The notes under the pieces were generated by a model. That model did no database searches and was not told the DNA's origin. It saw only the letters and a list, made by a program, of their open reading frames with translations. From Paenibacillus sp. MMS20-IR301 (lineage in GTDB: Bacteria; Bacillota; Bacilli; Paenibacillales; Paenibacillaceae), in contig NZ_CP135275.1 of assembly GCF_032302195.1 (NCBI RefSeq), positions 4,340,001 through 4,404,000 on the forward strand: a DNA stretch of 64,000 bases. The letters run 5' to 3'. Position 1 is the stretch's first letter. Each line of letters opens with the position of its first letter. Positions 1 to 9,055 of this stretch are shown piece after piece. Made by a program: the position numbers and the translations under genes.

Positions 1-133
1 CTTTAGCCCAGTGTCCTTTAATGTCCGTAAATGTAACAGTCTGCTCTGCTGCTAGCACTGGACGAATCTGCACCAGCAAACTTGTGCATACCATAGAAAC
101 AATCAATAGACCGTTAAGTATTATTTTTTTCAT
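1..133 (-). CDS. SLH-domain surface protein, N-terminal fragment
   Basis: This gene starts with ATG at 133 behind a GGGGAGG ribosome binding site and runs off the left edge, so only 44 codons are seen. The start encodes a signal peptide (MKKIILNGLLIV..., cleavage likely after VLA-A) followed by FTDIKGHWAK, the opening of an S-layer homology domain. SLH domains anchor proteins to pyruvylated cell-wall polymers. It is the last visible gene in the direction of the pilus/secretion operon, so it could be a surface component of that system or an independent gene. No terminator is visible between it and the gene ending at 174. Confidence 0.75.
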   Translation of the reverse strand, partial: MKKIILNGLLIVSMVCTSLLVQIRPVLAAEQTVTFTDIKGHWAK

Positions 134-173
134 TATGGTCCTCCCCTATTATATTGAGCTCATTCATTTCCCT

Positions 174-1154
174 TCACCTAACCGCACAATCCTCCACAAA
201 ATATCCTTTCCTCGCCGCCTCCTCTGGATCGAACAGACTCTCAATCACATTGGCTCCGGCAGGCAAGCAGCTTTCACCATAAGCGGTACGCCTGCCCGCA
301 GCATTCCGGGTACCTATCAGACCCTTGCGCCGCATGACTGTACCGCTGCCGAGGGAATACGCATCCAGCAGTTCTCCGCCGGGAAGCGGGTAGCCTTGTA
401 TAAAAGCCATCATCCCGACATCCTGTATCGACTGCTCGTGAAGACCGCGCGGGAGGGTGAACTGAATGGACAAGCCCATCCGCTTCACCAGCTCCAGATG
501 GCGGTTAATGGCCGTGGCCAGATCCTGTTCGACCAATGCAGTAATGGTGCTCTGGCGGATTTCACGAAATCGCTCAAGCGAGCTTAGAGGAGAGAGATTC
601 GTCTGTGCGGCCAATTCTGCGTATTCTCCCTCATAAAATGTATTGGCCCCGGTGTCGTATACACGGGCGTTATCATCCAAAGTGAAATAGAGCAGGTTGC
701 CATTCTGAAGCTTGTAGCAGTAAGGACGCTCCGGCCAGCTGACAGGCTTAAGCTCCTTCTCTCCTCCATTACTGGCTGTATCATCAAGCGTCACCAGCGT
801 ATAACCGCTATAGCCGAACATCACAAGGGCCGGCATATGCATTTTCAGGTTATTTAATTCACTCTGGTTGTTCTCCAGTCCGAATTTCAGCGCCAGATTA
901 CTGTAGAAGACACTCAGTACATCCTGATCCAGCTTCAGCTGGCGCTCCCGGCCATAATGAACTGCGGTTATCACCGGCTGCATTTCCAGCCGGGACAGAT
1001 AGTCTCCGGCATCATCCACTGCGGCCTGGAAATCATCCGAATAGCGTTTATACTGATCTTCATTAAAGACCCGGAGATCTTCTCTCGAGTCATTAATGAG
1101 AACCAGCGGAATAACCAGTATTAGAAAAATAAGCACTACACTAAGGGGCTTCAC
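174..1154 (-). CDS. Membrane-anchored extracytoplasmic protein of the secretion/pilus operon
   Basis: A 326-residue protein with a single N-terminal membrane helix (residues about 4-20, LSVVLIFLILVIPLVLI) and a long hydrophilic remainder, so it is probably anchored with its body outside the cell. It starts at GTG (1154) about 10 bases after GGGGGA and overlaps the preceding gene by 14 bases, which indicates translational coupling. I do not recognise the family. Single-pass proteins at the end of Tad-type loci are often minor pilins or TadE/TadF/TadG-like proteins, and that is the best guess from position. The YGESCLPAGANVIESLFDPEEAARKG part near the C-terminus has no motif I can assign. Confidence 0.75.
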   Translation of the reverse strand: MKPLSVVLIFLILVIPLVLINDSREDLRVFNEDQYKRYSDDFQAAVDDAGDYLSRLEMQPVITAVHYGRERQLKLDQDVLSVFYSNLALKFGLENNQSELNNLKMHMPALVMFGYSGYTLVTLDDTASNGGEKELKPVSWPERPYCYKLQNGNLLYFTLDDNARVYDTGANTFYEGEYAELAAQTNLSPLSSLERFREIRQSTITALVEQDLATAINRHLELVKRMGLSIQFTLPRGLHEQSIQDVGMMAFIQGYPLPGGELLDAYSLGSGTVMRRKGLIGTRNAAGRRTAYGESCLPAGANVIESLFDPEEAARKGYFVEDCAVR

Positions 1155-1692
1155 TGCGCACCATTCCCCCGTACTTCAAATTAAGCGGAATCAGCTCACT
1201 CTGGAACAACATGGACCGCATCCGTGAAGCCAGGGTCGTCCCTTCAGATTCCAGCCGGACATTGAACAGATCACCGACATGCATGGTAAACCTTCTGCCC
1301 GGAGCATCTGCAGCAAGCGAAGCTGCTGACCCCGGATACAAGACCCCCAAGATATCTTTGTTGAAGTATCCGTCATATCTGACACTGAAGCTGTTCTGAA
1401 AGGTGGAATAATCATTGGGGTTGGTGTACAGAGGCTCCAGCTTCTTCTTGTAGTATTCCATCTGAACATCAAATACAGCGTAAGAAGCATCCAGCGTATG
1501 AAGAAACCGCTCATAATCCGCGACATCCACATACCCTTTGGCACGAACCGTATCTACGAACTCCACCACCGCTGCATTCGCTGCAAGCTTCGTATTCCTC
1601 TCCACAACCTCGGATTGCCGGAAGGCCGGGTAGACCCCAAACACAAAAGCCAGCAGAATCACGATAATTACACCTTTTAGCGCATCTGCCAT
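1141..1692 (-). CDS. Single-pass membrane protein, pseudopilin/TadE-like by position
   Basis: A 183-residue protein that begins MADALKGVIIVILLAFVFGV: a short polar start, one hydrophobic helix at about residues 6-20, then a soluble region. This topology matches TadE-like or pseudopilin-like minor components. The start is ATG 1692 behind AGGAGGAG. It lies between other small membrane proteins of the operon and overlaps the next gene. The family is not recognised from sequence alone. The residues YVDVADYERFLHTLDASYAVFDVQMEYYKK resemble nothing I can name. The role is inferred from topology and neighbours only. Confidence 0.75.
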   Translation of the reverse strand: MADALKGVIIVILLAFVFGVYPAFRQSEVVERNTKLAANAAVVEFVDTVRAKGYVDVADYERFLHTLDASYAVFDVQMEYYKKKLEPLYTNPNDYSTFQNSFSVRYDGYFNKDILGVLYPGSAASLAADAPGRRFTMHVGDLFNVRLESEGTTLASRMRSMLFQSELIPLNLKYGGMVRSEAP

Positions 1693-1707
1693 GCGGCTCC
1701 TCCTTCC

Positions 1708-2070
1708 TCAGCGGACAGTAGAGATTTCCGTAATCATCTCATTAGTCCGTGTAACCCTTAGCTCATAAGCAGCGCCAGGCACTCCCCGCAGATCCACTGC
1801 ATCAAGGTCTGTTTCTTCATTAAATACAATGCCGTCTATCACTAAAATGTAATCCCCTTCGAGCGCCTGAGGAATCATGCCGATTAACTGCTCACCTGAG
1901 ACTTTCTTCAGGTCACCGGTTCCTGTATAGGGGGCTAATGCAACTTTAGCTTGCTCCGGCCGCCTGGCCTGAACAGTGCTGTCAGCTTCCAGGCGCAGAA
2001 ACGTAAAGCCGCCAATTACGAACATGATCCAGGCGAACAGGGTTAGCAGGAATTGGGTAGCGGTTTTCAT
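1708..2070 (-). CDS. Small single-pass membrane protein of the secretion/pilus operon
   Basis: A 120-residue protein with an N-terminal membrane helix (about residues 6-26, FLLTLFAWIMFVIGGFTFL) followed by a small soluble domain with beta-strand character that ends in EITRTNEMITEISTVR-like sequence. It overlaps the upstream pseudopilin-like gene by 4 bases (ATGA type), so the two are coupled. No family was recognised. Its size and topology fit a minor pilin or an accessory subunit, and this is inferred from its context among similar proteins. Confidence 0.7.
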   Translation of the reverse strand: MKTATQFLLTLFAWIMFVIGGFTFLRLEADSTVQARRPEQAKVALAPYTGTGDLKKVSGEQLIGMIPQALEGDYILVIDGIVFNEETDLDAVDLRGVPGAAYELRVTRTNEMITEISTVR

Positions 2071-2612
2071 TTGCCAGCTTTATTCTGATCAAATTCGATT
2101 AACCGGACTTCACCATTCTTGTCCCTGAATACATTAGCTTTAAATGCAGACTGTGTGTTTACATTGCAATTATCATCATTAGAAACATCGTTATCGCTTA
2201 AATCCAGCATCTGGGACACGCTGTAATCCTTAAGGCCTGAGTTATCACCAAAGTGAAACTGCGCTTCAGTTTCTCCTTCATCTTCTTTCTTTGATGGGAG
2301 AGCATAATAGGTGGCATATGTATTACTCGCATGAAATCCTTTTTTGTTCACTCCAGTTTTTATAATAATGGAGAATTGAGGCCGTCCCTTATATTTCATA
2401 GCTGCATTAATTACATCCTGTCCGGAGACATCCTTATTATCATAGCTGTTGAACTCTGCCTGATTAATCATCTGGGTCTGGGCCAGGGTCTGTTCTTGCG
2501 CGCGAATGAAGTAATTATTAATGACCAGATAAATACTCACTCCCGCTGCGACGATCAGAATAGTAACAATGATACCAATCACCCATTTCAGCCCGGTCGA
2601 AATATTCTCCAT
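2067..2612 (-). CDS. Pseudopilin-like protein, paralogue 1
   Basis: A 181-residue protein that begins MENISTGLKW and continues with one strongly hydrophobic helix (about residues 9-30) and then an amphipathic stretch (YFIRAQEQTLAQTQMINQ), the layout of a pilin-like N-terminal helix. The first 80 residues differ at only two positions (21 and 73) from the next gene upstream, 2637-3137, while the C-terminal half is clearly different. Both C-terminal parts keep an NDDNC-VNT element and end in a VRLI-F strand. The start is ATG 2612 after GAGGAGA. It has no recognisable prepilin peptidase site, so pilin-like is a topology-based call. Confidence 0.75.
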   Translation of the reverse strand: MENISTGLKWVIGIIVTILIVAAGVSIYLVINNYFIRAQEQTLAQTQMINQAEFNSYDNKDVSGQDVINAAMKYKGRPQFSIIIKTGVNKKGFHASNTYATYYALPSKKEDEGETEAQFHFGDNSGLKDYSVSQMLDLSDNDVSNDDNCNVNTQSAFKANVFRDKNGEVRLIEFDQNKAGK

Positions 2613-2636
2613 GACATTCTCTCCTCACCTTGGTTT

Positions 2637-3137
2637 CTAGTTCTGAGTAAATACAATCAGCCTAACTTCATCATTCTGATCCCGGTAAATAGTAGATTTG
2701 AACCGGCCAAGTGTATTGACAGTACAATTATCATCATTTGTTATGTCCAGCATTTCAGAAACGCTTTGCGGGTCACCCCCATCCGGGTCTGATAAATCCA
2801 CTAAACCGTCTACTGAAGCAGGCTGTTTATAATAAGAATCGTATGTATTCTCCGCATAAAACCCTGTAGTATTTTCCCCAGTCATAATCTTAATTGCAAA
2901 CTGCGGACGGCCCTTATACCGCATCGCCGCATTGATCACATCCTGGCCGGACACATCCTTGTTGTCATAGCTGTTGAATTCCGCCTGATTGATCATCTGG
3001 GTCTGGGCCAGCGTCTGCTCCTGAGCGCGGATAAAGTAGTTGTTGATGACCAGGTAAATACTTACACCTGCAGCGATAATCAGAATGGTAACGATAATGC
3101 CAATCACCCATTTCAGGCCCGTCGAAATATTCTCCAT
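2637..3137 (-). CDS. Pseudopilin-like protein, paralogue 2
   Basis: A 166-residue tandem paralogue of the protein at 2067-2612. It shares the N-terminal membrane helix and the YDNKDVSGQDVINAAM.Y.GRPQF segment almost residue for residue, then diverges from about residue 81. The conserved single cysteine in NDDNC is kept. Start ATG 3137 follows a GGAGGAG site. The pair looks like a recent duplication in which the exposed half has diversified while the half expected to pack in the membrane or filament core is conserved. Confidence 0.75.
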   Translation of the reverse strand: MENISTGLKWVIGIIVTILIIAAGVSIYLVINNYFIRAQEQTLAQTQMINQAEFNSYDNKDVSGQDVINAAMRYKGRPQFAIKIMTGENTTGFYAENTYDSYYKQPASVDGLVDLSDPDGGDPQSVSEMLDITNDDNCTVNTLGRFKSTIYRDQNDEVRLIVFTQN

Positions 3138-3196
3138 GAAATTCTCCTCCTCACCTTATATTGGAAGCTTGCTTCTATGCTGTTAAACTCTCAGCG

Positions 3197-3700
3197 CTAC
3201 TGTGCCTGAAAATAAATAGCCGCAATCCGCTTGTTTTTGTCTTTGATCAGCTCGGCCCTGTACCTGGATTGGGGGCTGATGTAATACCAACCTGAAGCAT
3301 CTGAAATTTCTTCGTCAGACTGGCTAGATCTAGTCCCTTCCTTGAACTTCCTGCTTGAATAATCGAACTCACGGCAAGAGCCCTCACCGCTCGGATTCAT
3401 ACTGATTTGTCTATAAGATGCATCCTGACCGTAGACATTAGGCCGTTCAATGTAGAGACAGAAGCTCGGCTGGGACTCATAGCGGCGGTAAGCTGTAAGA
3501 ATCTGCGAGCCGCTGACCAGCTGATTGTCGAAGGCGGAATACTGCTGCTCTGACAAGGCCCTGGCCTGTGCCGCCGCCTGGCTGTTCGCTAGCTCAACTA
3601 CAGGCTGTGTTTTCCCCCACAGGAACAGGCCGGAGGATATAATGGCCAGCGTAATCAGAATGGAAATGGTTGTTTTCAAAAAGCTTGCTATATTCTCCAT
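3197..3700 (-). CDS. Pseudopilin-like protein, distant paralogue 3
   Basis: A 167-residue protein that starts MENIASFLKT, with a membrane helix at about residues 9-28. It is a distant relative of the two following genes: all three share MENI at the start, then a Y/FDN..VSG..I..A...Y...P.F block at about residues 55-80 and a C-terminal strand near the end (here AAIYFQAQ). Two cysteines (in FCLYIE and SCREFD) could form a disulphide. Start ATG 3700 follows GGAGAT. It lies directly after the TadB/C-like gene, where Tad loci often carry pilin-like subunits. Confidence 0.72.
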   Translation of the reverse strand: MENIASFLKTTISILITLAIISSGLFLWGKTQPVVELANSQAAAQARALSEQQYSAFDNQLVSGSQILTAYRRYESQPSFCLYIERPNVYGQDASYRQISMNPSGEGSCREFDYSSRKFKEGTRSSQSDEEISDASGWYYISPQSRYRAELIKDKNKRIAAIYFQAQ

Positions 3701-3713
3701 GCCTGTATCTCCT

Positions 3714-5795
3714 TCACATTTTACCGGTCACAACAGTCAGGTCGCCCAGCTGCTGGAAGGCCATATAGACGAAGGGAAGCAGTAAATATAAGGTGAACGT
3801 TGCCTGCATCGGCAAGAACCCGAACATTTTACCCAGTGTACTTTTTCTGCTGATTACCTTCTCATAGTGCTCCTTGCGCTGATCCATCGCGAAGGCCCTT
3901 TCGGCATCCATATCATCGAACGCCTTTTTCACCGGGATCAGATCCGCGGCAACCTGCAGGCGGTCAGCCAGCCGTTCCAGGGGAACAAACCGCGCGTCCT
4001 CCTTCAGCTTCTCAATGGCGTCCCAGCCTCCCGCTTCATAATCCAGCATGCAGCGCAGCAGCTGCCGCTCAAAGATATAACTGTAGCGGTGCAGCCACTC
4101 TATCATTTCATACACGCTGATATTCGGAAATTGCGACAGCATCATCGACAGCGTATTGAAGCCGTCTACCTCATTCTGCATTTCCCATTTCCGCAGCTGG
4201 GTACGGACGGTCAGATAAGCATCCGGGAGGAAGAAACCTGCCGCCGCCAGCCCGAAGGCTAAGAGCAGTTCGTACCATTTGTAATATTCCTTGTGGTATT
4301 GCTCTACTCTGCTCATGAGCTGCAGCGCATAGGCATTCTGATCCAGGCTCTGCTGAAGGAACGGCTTATGCTCGGCCTTCTCCAGAATATAAGGCATCAT
4401 CTGATCCGGTGTAATATCCCTCGTTATAAGTTCACCGATCAGCGACTGCTCGAAGGCATAACGCTCCTCACTGAGCATCTTCTGGGATTCCGTCTGGTTC
4501 CCGCCCGTCGTAATCTGTACATTGGGGTAGAGCAGGTTATGCCTGATATTCGCATGAATAGAGAACTGGATAATTACAACCAGCAGGAATATGCCTGTAG
4601 CAGCCAGGGTCTTCTGAAGATAATAGGCGTGATGGGACAGGCCGGAGTTGGCATCCTTCAGTACACCCGCTACCTTGAAGTGGACAGGTTCATGCTCTGC
4701 CGGTGTAATTCTGTCCGTTAATCTGTAGACCCATTTGTTCTTGAGCAGCCGGTTTAACCATTTGCCCTCATCCTTAATAGCCTGCGTATCCTCGTCCACC
4801 CCCTTCAGAATCCGTAAGGCAACAAAGGATACGATAAACGTGATGTACAGCAGAATCAGCGAATACAATCCCCATGCGGAATTATAATAGTTAGTCACAA
4901 TCGGGAACATGCCCTCTGCCCATTTGCGGATCGGATCCAGCATGAATACCGGAGACACTGCCACAAAAACAATCCCGTATAACAACCGGTCAATCCGCTC
5001 ACGGCGGTTGATATCCATATGAATCTCTTCTCTGATATTACCGAGCATGGAGAGATAGATGGAGCGTTCCCCTTTATGAATATCCGCATCGCCGTATTCA
5101 CCGATCTTGTAGCTCACGCCGGCCAATTGCTTCATATACCGGTTAGGCGCAACCTCGTAATACCGCTGCAGCTCATCTTCCGGGTCCACTGCTGCAAGAA
5201 TTCCGGCAATCTGTCTGGCATGCATAGCCACCATGGGTTTGGAGCGTTCTGCTGAATTCTCCAGGCTGACCTGCACCATATGCGTCTGATGATATTCATG
5301 GCGGATATCCAGAATCATGGAGGACTGGTCATACAGCATCTGCTTGGCCAGACGGCCAATGAACAGGTCACTGAGAATTCCGCCTAAATAAATGGAGACC
5401 AGCATAATGGTTGCCCGGCTGACCCAGGAAGAAGTCCATAGGAAGGACAGCAGTGAGATCAGCAGAATGCAGACAACGATCATCAGCGTCAGTGCAGCTG
5501 CCCGGCTGCGGATCATCATTTCATTTCCGGCATGAATTAAGGTGAGGCGGGACCGCATCCGGTGGAGCAGTTTTTTGACGACCGGAAGCTCATCAAGAAC
5601 CGGATAAGCCTTATGAGCCTGTTCCAGCCATCTTTTCTCCTTGGTGCGTGTAGGCAGCAGCGCCTTAAGCCTTCTTTGCTCCTGATACTGCGTCCCCTTC
5701 AGCTTACGCTGCACAATGCTGAGCAGAACAAGCAGCAGGGCCAGCAGGATGACGGAGGTCACCAGAACAATCAGCATTATATTTTGCAGACTCAT
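3714..5795 (-). CDS. TadB/TadC-like inner-membrane platform protein (T2SS F-domain type)
   Basis: A 693-residue polytopic protein with membrane helices at about residues 5-27, 100-145, 268-330, 390-410, 510-530 and at the C-terminus (MQATFTLYLLLPFVYMAF). The two similar halves suggest a fused TadB plus TadC arrangement, the platform that works with the TadA ATPase in Tad pili and type II secretion. The C-terminal half contains the F-domain-like stretch EVDGFNTLSMMLSQFPNISVYEMIEWL, followed by ARFVPLERLADRLQ. It overlaps the ATPase gene by 4 bases (ATGA), which supports a functional pair. The fused form is inferred from length and repetition of helices, not from an alignment. Confidence 0.75.
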   Translation of the reverse strand: MSLQNIMLIVLVTSVILLALLLVLLSIVQRKLKGTQYQEQRRLKALLPTRTKEKRWLEQAHKAYPVLDELPVVKKLLHRMRSRLTLIHAGNEMMIRSRAAALTLMIVVCILLISLLSFLWTSSWVSRATIMLVSIYLGGILSDLFIGRLAKQMLYDQSSMILDIRHEYHQTHMVQVSLENSAERSKPMVAMHARQIAGILAAVDPEDELQRYYEVAPNRYMKQLAGVSYKIGEYGDADIHKGERSIYLSMLGNIREEIHMDINRRERIDRLLYGIVFVAVSPVFMLDPIRKWAEGMFPIVTNYYNSAWGLYSLILLYITFIVSFVALRILKGVDEDTQAIKDEGKWLNRLLKNKWVYRLTDRITPAEHEPVHFKVAGVLKDANSGLSHHAYYLQKTLAATGIFLLVVIIQFSIHANIRHNLLYPNVQITTGGNQTESQKMLSEERYAFEQSLIGELITRDITPDQMMPYILEKAEHKPFLQQSLDQNAYALQLMSRVEQYHKEYYKWYELLLAFGLAAAGFFLPDAYLTVRTQLRKWEMQNEVDGFNTLSMMLSQFPNISVYEMIEWLHRYSYIFERQLLRCMLDYEAGGWDAIEKLKEDARFVPLERLADRLQVAADLIPVKKAFDDMDAERAFAMDQRKEHYEKVISRKSTLGKMFGFLPMQATFTLYLLLPFVYMAFQQLGDLTVVTGKM

Positions 5796-7639
5796 GCGGA
5801 TTGCCCCCAGTACTTTTCGATAAATGCAGTGAACTCTGCCGCATCATCCTCATCCATATTTTTACGCATTTCATCTATCTTCCGGCTGCTGATGGGATGC
5901 TTGACCACGTATTCTCCGGCTTCCCAGACAACGATATCCTGGTAATCATAAGAACGCCTGTCTGTCATCCGCCCGAAATATTCAGTCATGGTATCCATGA
6001 AAGCATCCAGCTTATCCGTAATTTCCTCCCGCTCTGCATAACTGCGGGGATATTCGAACCGCGGGTCGGCGGGAATAATCTCCGTAATCCGCTCAATGTA
6101 CCGTTTACCGGCCCGGAGCACCAGATGAACATTGAAGCCCAGCGCCTCAACCACCTGTACCTCGGCAATTTTCTCATTGCTGAACGCCCCCGAGGCAATC
6201 AGGCTGTTGCGGAGTGCACTGACGAGATTGGCCAGGGTTTTGCCGTGATGGGTAAACAAGGTATACTCGGAGGCCACCTGCGCAGCCTGAATCACATAAC
6301 TGACCACACTGTGAGTGGCGGCTTCGCCGACAATGTTAACCGCACCATCCGTTTTCTTTTGTACATCCAGCCCGTCCTGGCCGCTGACCGAAGGGGTTTC
6401 CCGGAAGGAAAGGATGTTTTTTCCCGGATACATTTTTCTGGCCCAAATTTCAAAAGAGGTCTCCTGAATCCGGATATTCTTCGCATCAATATATTTGATC
6501 AGCGCCTTGAGCAGCGTTGTTTTTCCCGAACCCTGTCTTCCTGTAATCGCCGTTACCTGATGGCCAAGAATGAGGTAGACAAGCATTTGAATAGCAAGCG
6601 GTGCACCCTGATCTTTAATCTGCTGGTCCAGTTCCACCAGGGAGTCATTGAATTTGCGGACGAAGAACGCCCAGCTCTCTGCCATTTTGGGTCTTACTAC
6701 TACGACGCGGCTGCCGTCAGCCATATCGTTGATGATATATCCTTTGGATTCATTCAGCTGGCCGGGATTACCAAAGCCGTAAATATTCTGGCAGACCCGT
6801 TTCAGCTCCTTCTCAGAACCGAAGCTCAGGAATTCCAGGTGGAGGGACTTCCCCCGGTAGAATGTCCATACCGCATCATAGGACTGCGGAACGAAATGCT
6901 GCTGTTTGGTATATTCCAGAAAATCCGTAGTCTGCACAACATCTGGAGGCATCCCGCTGGTTCCGCCGTTCACCCCGTCGATATTCTGATCCCGCAGCTC
7001 ATCGATCACCCCAAGGCCTTTATATATTTGATAGGCCCGTTGTACAATGATTTCAATCTTGTCCTGAATGGACAATCTCGGCTGCTCCGATTGGTAAATA
7101 TGGCGGATCTGTTCTTCAGTAATCTTGTATCCCCGGGAGCCGTCAGGCAGCTGCTGCAGAGTGTCCAGACTATATTTGCTTATCATTTCATTAAATGCAT
7201 TCTGCCCGTGATCTTTCTTGAAGACATGGAGCAGGATGTCGAAGCAGTCCTGTGAAGTCAGACGGCCCGCATGGCCGAAGCTGATAATCTTGTCCACATT
7301 GCCTTCATCCAGGCCATAGGTCTGCACCAGCAGATCCTTCATGTACAGCTTGATGTATTTTTTGGCGGATAAATCACCATGCATGCAGCTTCTAAGCGCC
7401 TTCTGCAATTCTCTGCGCCGGGCCTTGCGTCGGTTGTATTCTTCTTCGCTTGGACTGCCTTCATAAAGGGAAGAAGCAATAATCTCCTCGAATGCCCGTC
7501 TCAGAAACAACACGATTTCATTCATATCATATTTCAGCTGCACCGCTCCCGGTGCCGAGTCTTTACGTCTGCCCAGCCACAGGAACAGGAATACCCCGAT
7601 CACAATAAGTACAATAAATATCAGGATGAGATTAATCAT
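5792..7639 (-). CDS. TadA/CpaF-like secretion ATPase, membrane anchored
   Basis: A 615-residue ATPase. Walker A is GRQGSGKT at about residues 367-374, preceded by AITG and followed by LLKALIKYI. The later GEAATHSVVSYVIQAAQVAS and TLFTHHGKTLANLVSALR blocks match the Walker B/His-box region of type II/IV secretion ATPases of the TadA/CpaF/VirB11 group. Unusually it begins with a transmembrane helix (residues 3-22), whereas TadA proteins are normally soluble. It should power assembly or export through the F-domain protein encoded next. It overlaps both neighbours by 4-8 bases. Confidence 0.85.
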   Translation of the reverse strand: MINLILIFIVLIVIGVFLFLWLGRRKDSAPGAVQLKYDMNEIVLFLRRAFEEIIASSLYEGSPSEEEYNRRKARRRELQKALRSCMHGDLSAKKYIKLYMKDLLVQTYGLDEGNVDKIISFGHAGRLTSQDCFDILLHVFKKDHGQNAFNEMISKYSLDTLQQLPDGSRGYKITEEQIRHIYQSEQPRLSIQDKIEIIVQRAYQIYKGLGVIDELRDQNIDGVNGGTSGMPPDVVQTTDFLEYTKQQHFVPQSYDAVWTFYRGKSLHLEFLSFGSEKELKRVCQNIYGFGNPGQLNESKGYIINDMADGSRVVVVRPKMAESWAFFVRKFNDSLVELDQQIKDQGAPLAIQMLVYLILGHQVTAITGRQGSGKTTLLKALIKYIDAKNIRIQETSFEIWARKMYPGKNILSFRETPSVSGQDGLDVQKKTDGAVNIVGEAATHSVVSYVIQAAQVASEYTLFTHHGKTLANLVSALRNSLIASGAFSNEKIAEVQVVEALGFNVHLVLRAGKRYIERITEIIPADPRFEYPRSYAEREEITDKLDAFMDTMTEYFGRMTDRRSYDYQDIVVWEAGEYVVKHPISSRKIDEMRKNMDEDDAAEFTAFIEKYWGQSA

Positions 7640-8465
7640 TCGCAGCTTCCAGTTCCGGCACAGCCGGGATCTCCAGCGTCTGAAGAATAAGCCGGCCCAT
7701 CCCGCGCACGGCGGCAGTGAAATATGCTTCTTCGCTAAATTCCAGAAAACGTGTTCTGGCCTCCCGTGCTTTCAGCAGGAACGGCACAGTCCGGCGCTCA
7801 TTCTGCGCATCCATGAACCCGGTATGATAAGGAATAATGCCCACTGCGGATTTCTTCAGCCCGTACTGCTTAATAACTCTTTCCTTATTCATCCTTGAGC
7901 GGCGCTCGTAGGCCCCCAGGCAATAGAGCACCTGCTTGTGCTCCGGCACAGGCATCTTACCGTTTGTTACGAAATAGCTGTTCAGGCTCACCAGATTCTG
8001 GCTCAGATTGACCACAATCAGATCCGCCTGCTGCATTACCAGCGATACCACCTCCGGGTCATCTTCGGCCGAGAGGTCCACAAACAGCAGATCATAGAAT
8101 CTTCGGTAATCCTTGAAAATATGCGGAAGCAACAGCTTGGCCGTGTGCTTCTCCGCATGTAAAGAACCGCTTAACAGCTCCAGACGGTCTTTAAGAATAG
8201 ATTCCGCATGATCCCGTATCCCCTCAGGGGTGAGCATACCGCACTGCACCAGCCGCTCAATCGCGTCCATCCCTCCTGAAGTGCCCGCAGCCCGGGCTGC
8301 CGTTTTTGCCTGAGAGAATACATACTCAAGTACTCCTTCCTTCAAATGCGTGTGTGTCATCAGCACCCGGATATGATGGTCCAGTGCAATCGTTGCTGCC
8401 ACGACAGCCATATTTGAAGTTGTTCTCCCCTGCCCCTGGGCAGGCCCCCAAAATGCTACCAGCAC
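7632..8465 (-). CDS. TadZ/CpaE-like MinD-family ATPase (divergent P-loop)
   Basis: A SIMIBI/MinD-like protein. The N-terminus LVAFWGPAQGQGRTTSNMAVVAA matches the deviant Walker A of CpaE/TadZ/ParA relatives, with GQGRTT in place of GGVGKTT. The block FYDLLFVDLSAEDDPEVVSLVMQQADLIVVNLSQNL is the typical later strand of the fold. I chose GTG 8465 (277 residues) because it lies 5 bases after GGGGGGAG, directly behind the stop of the upstream gene; a longer reading from 8498 overlaps that gene by 31 bases. TadZ/CpaE proteins localise Tad machinery at the membrane. Confidence 0.75.
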   Translation of the reverse strand: MLVAFWGPAQGQGRTTSNMAVVAATIALDHHIRVLMTHTHLKEGVLEYVFSQAKTAARAAGTSGGMDAIERLVQCGMLTPEGIRDHAESILKDRLELLSGSLHAEKHTAKLLLPHIFKDYRRFYDLLFVDLSAEDDPEVVSLVMQQADLIVVNLSQNLVSLNSYFVTNGKMPVPEHKQVLYCLGAYERRSRMNKERVIKQYGLKKSAVGIIPYHTGFMDAQNERRTVPFLLKAREARTRFLEFSEEAYFTAAVRGMGRLILQTLEIPAVPELEAAND

Positions 8466-8467
8466 CT

Positions 8468-9055
8468 TTACTCCCCCCGTTTCCTTGCATACTGCCATAG
8501 CTTCTTGATGTCATGCTTAGGAACATTGCCGATCTCCATCAGAAAGTCATTAACAGCCCCGGCAAAATCCTTCTCCACCTTAAGATTCACACGTCCATCA
8601 TGACCCCAGTCGATTCTCCGCTCTGCGCTGGTGATATAACTAATCTTCGAGGTGATTACCGGATAGTACCGGTCCACATATTTCAGTCCAAGCCCGCATT
8701 CCTCTTCAATCACAATTAAAAGGGCCGGGATGCGCTTTTGATCCAGCAATTCATCCACATGCTCCATAGCCTGACGCTCATAGCTGGTAGCAAATACAAT
8801 CTGCTCGTCCTCAAGACCTTCCGGATAACCATGATGCCAGTCATACAGGACAATATCCGGCCTGTCAGCTGCAAGCGGCTCGGCGTTCCGTATCTGTATA
8901 CCGGATACTTCCCCGTCGAAATATTGATAATGCCTGTGATTGTCCGAAATGATCATGACATCATTGTTGTAATAGCCTTTCAGCAAAATAGCGGCTGCCA
9001 GGATGAAATCATGTTTCTCACAGTCGCCGGCGACAACAATATTCAAATCGGTCAC
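8468..9055 (-). CDS. Unrecognised cytosolic protein of the secretion/pilus operon
   Basis: A 195-residue soluble protein without signal peptide or membrane helix. It opens with a hydrophobic strand (LNIVVAGDC) and has alternating strands and helices, suggesting a Rossmann-like or receiver-like fold (DIVLYDWHHGYPEG, ALLIVIEEECG, VITSKISYITS). CpaE/TadZ proteins often have an N-terminal receiver-like domain, so this may be that domain as a separate gene placed just before the MinD-like ATPase. That link is inference from position and predicted fold. The start is ATG 9055 and it overlaps the SAF-domain gene by 4 bases. Confidence 0.65.
   Translation of the reverse strand: MTDLNIVVAGDCEKHDFILAAAILLKGYYNNDVMIISDNHRHYQYFDGEVSGIQIRNAEPLAADRPDIVLYDWHHGYPEGLEDEQIVFATSYERQAMEHVDELLDQKRIPALLIVIEEECGLGLKYVDRYYPVITSKISYITSAERRIDWGHDGRVNLKVEKDFAGAVNDFLMEIGNVPKHDIKKLWQYARKRGE

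Noticed and set aside
5801..7255. 484-codon ORF antisense to the TadA-like ATPase
   Set aside because: Shadow frame of a clearly coding minus-strand gene; composition is not protein-like.
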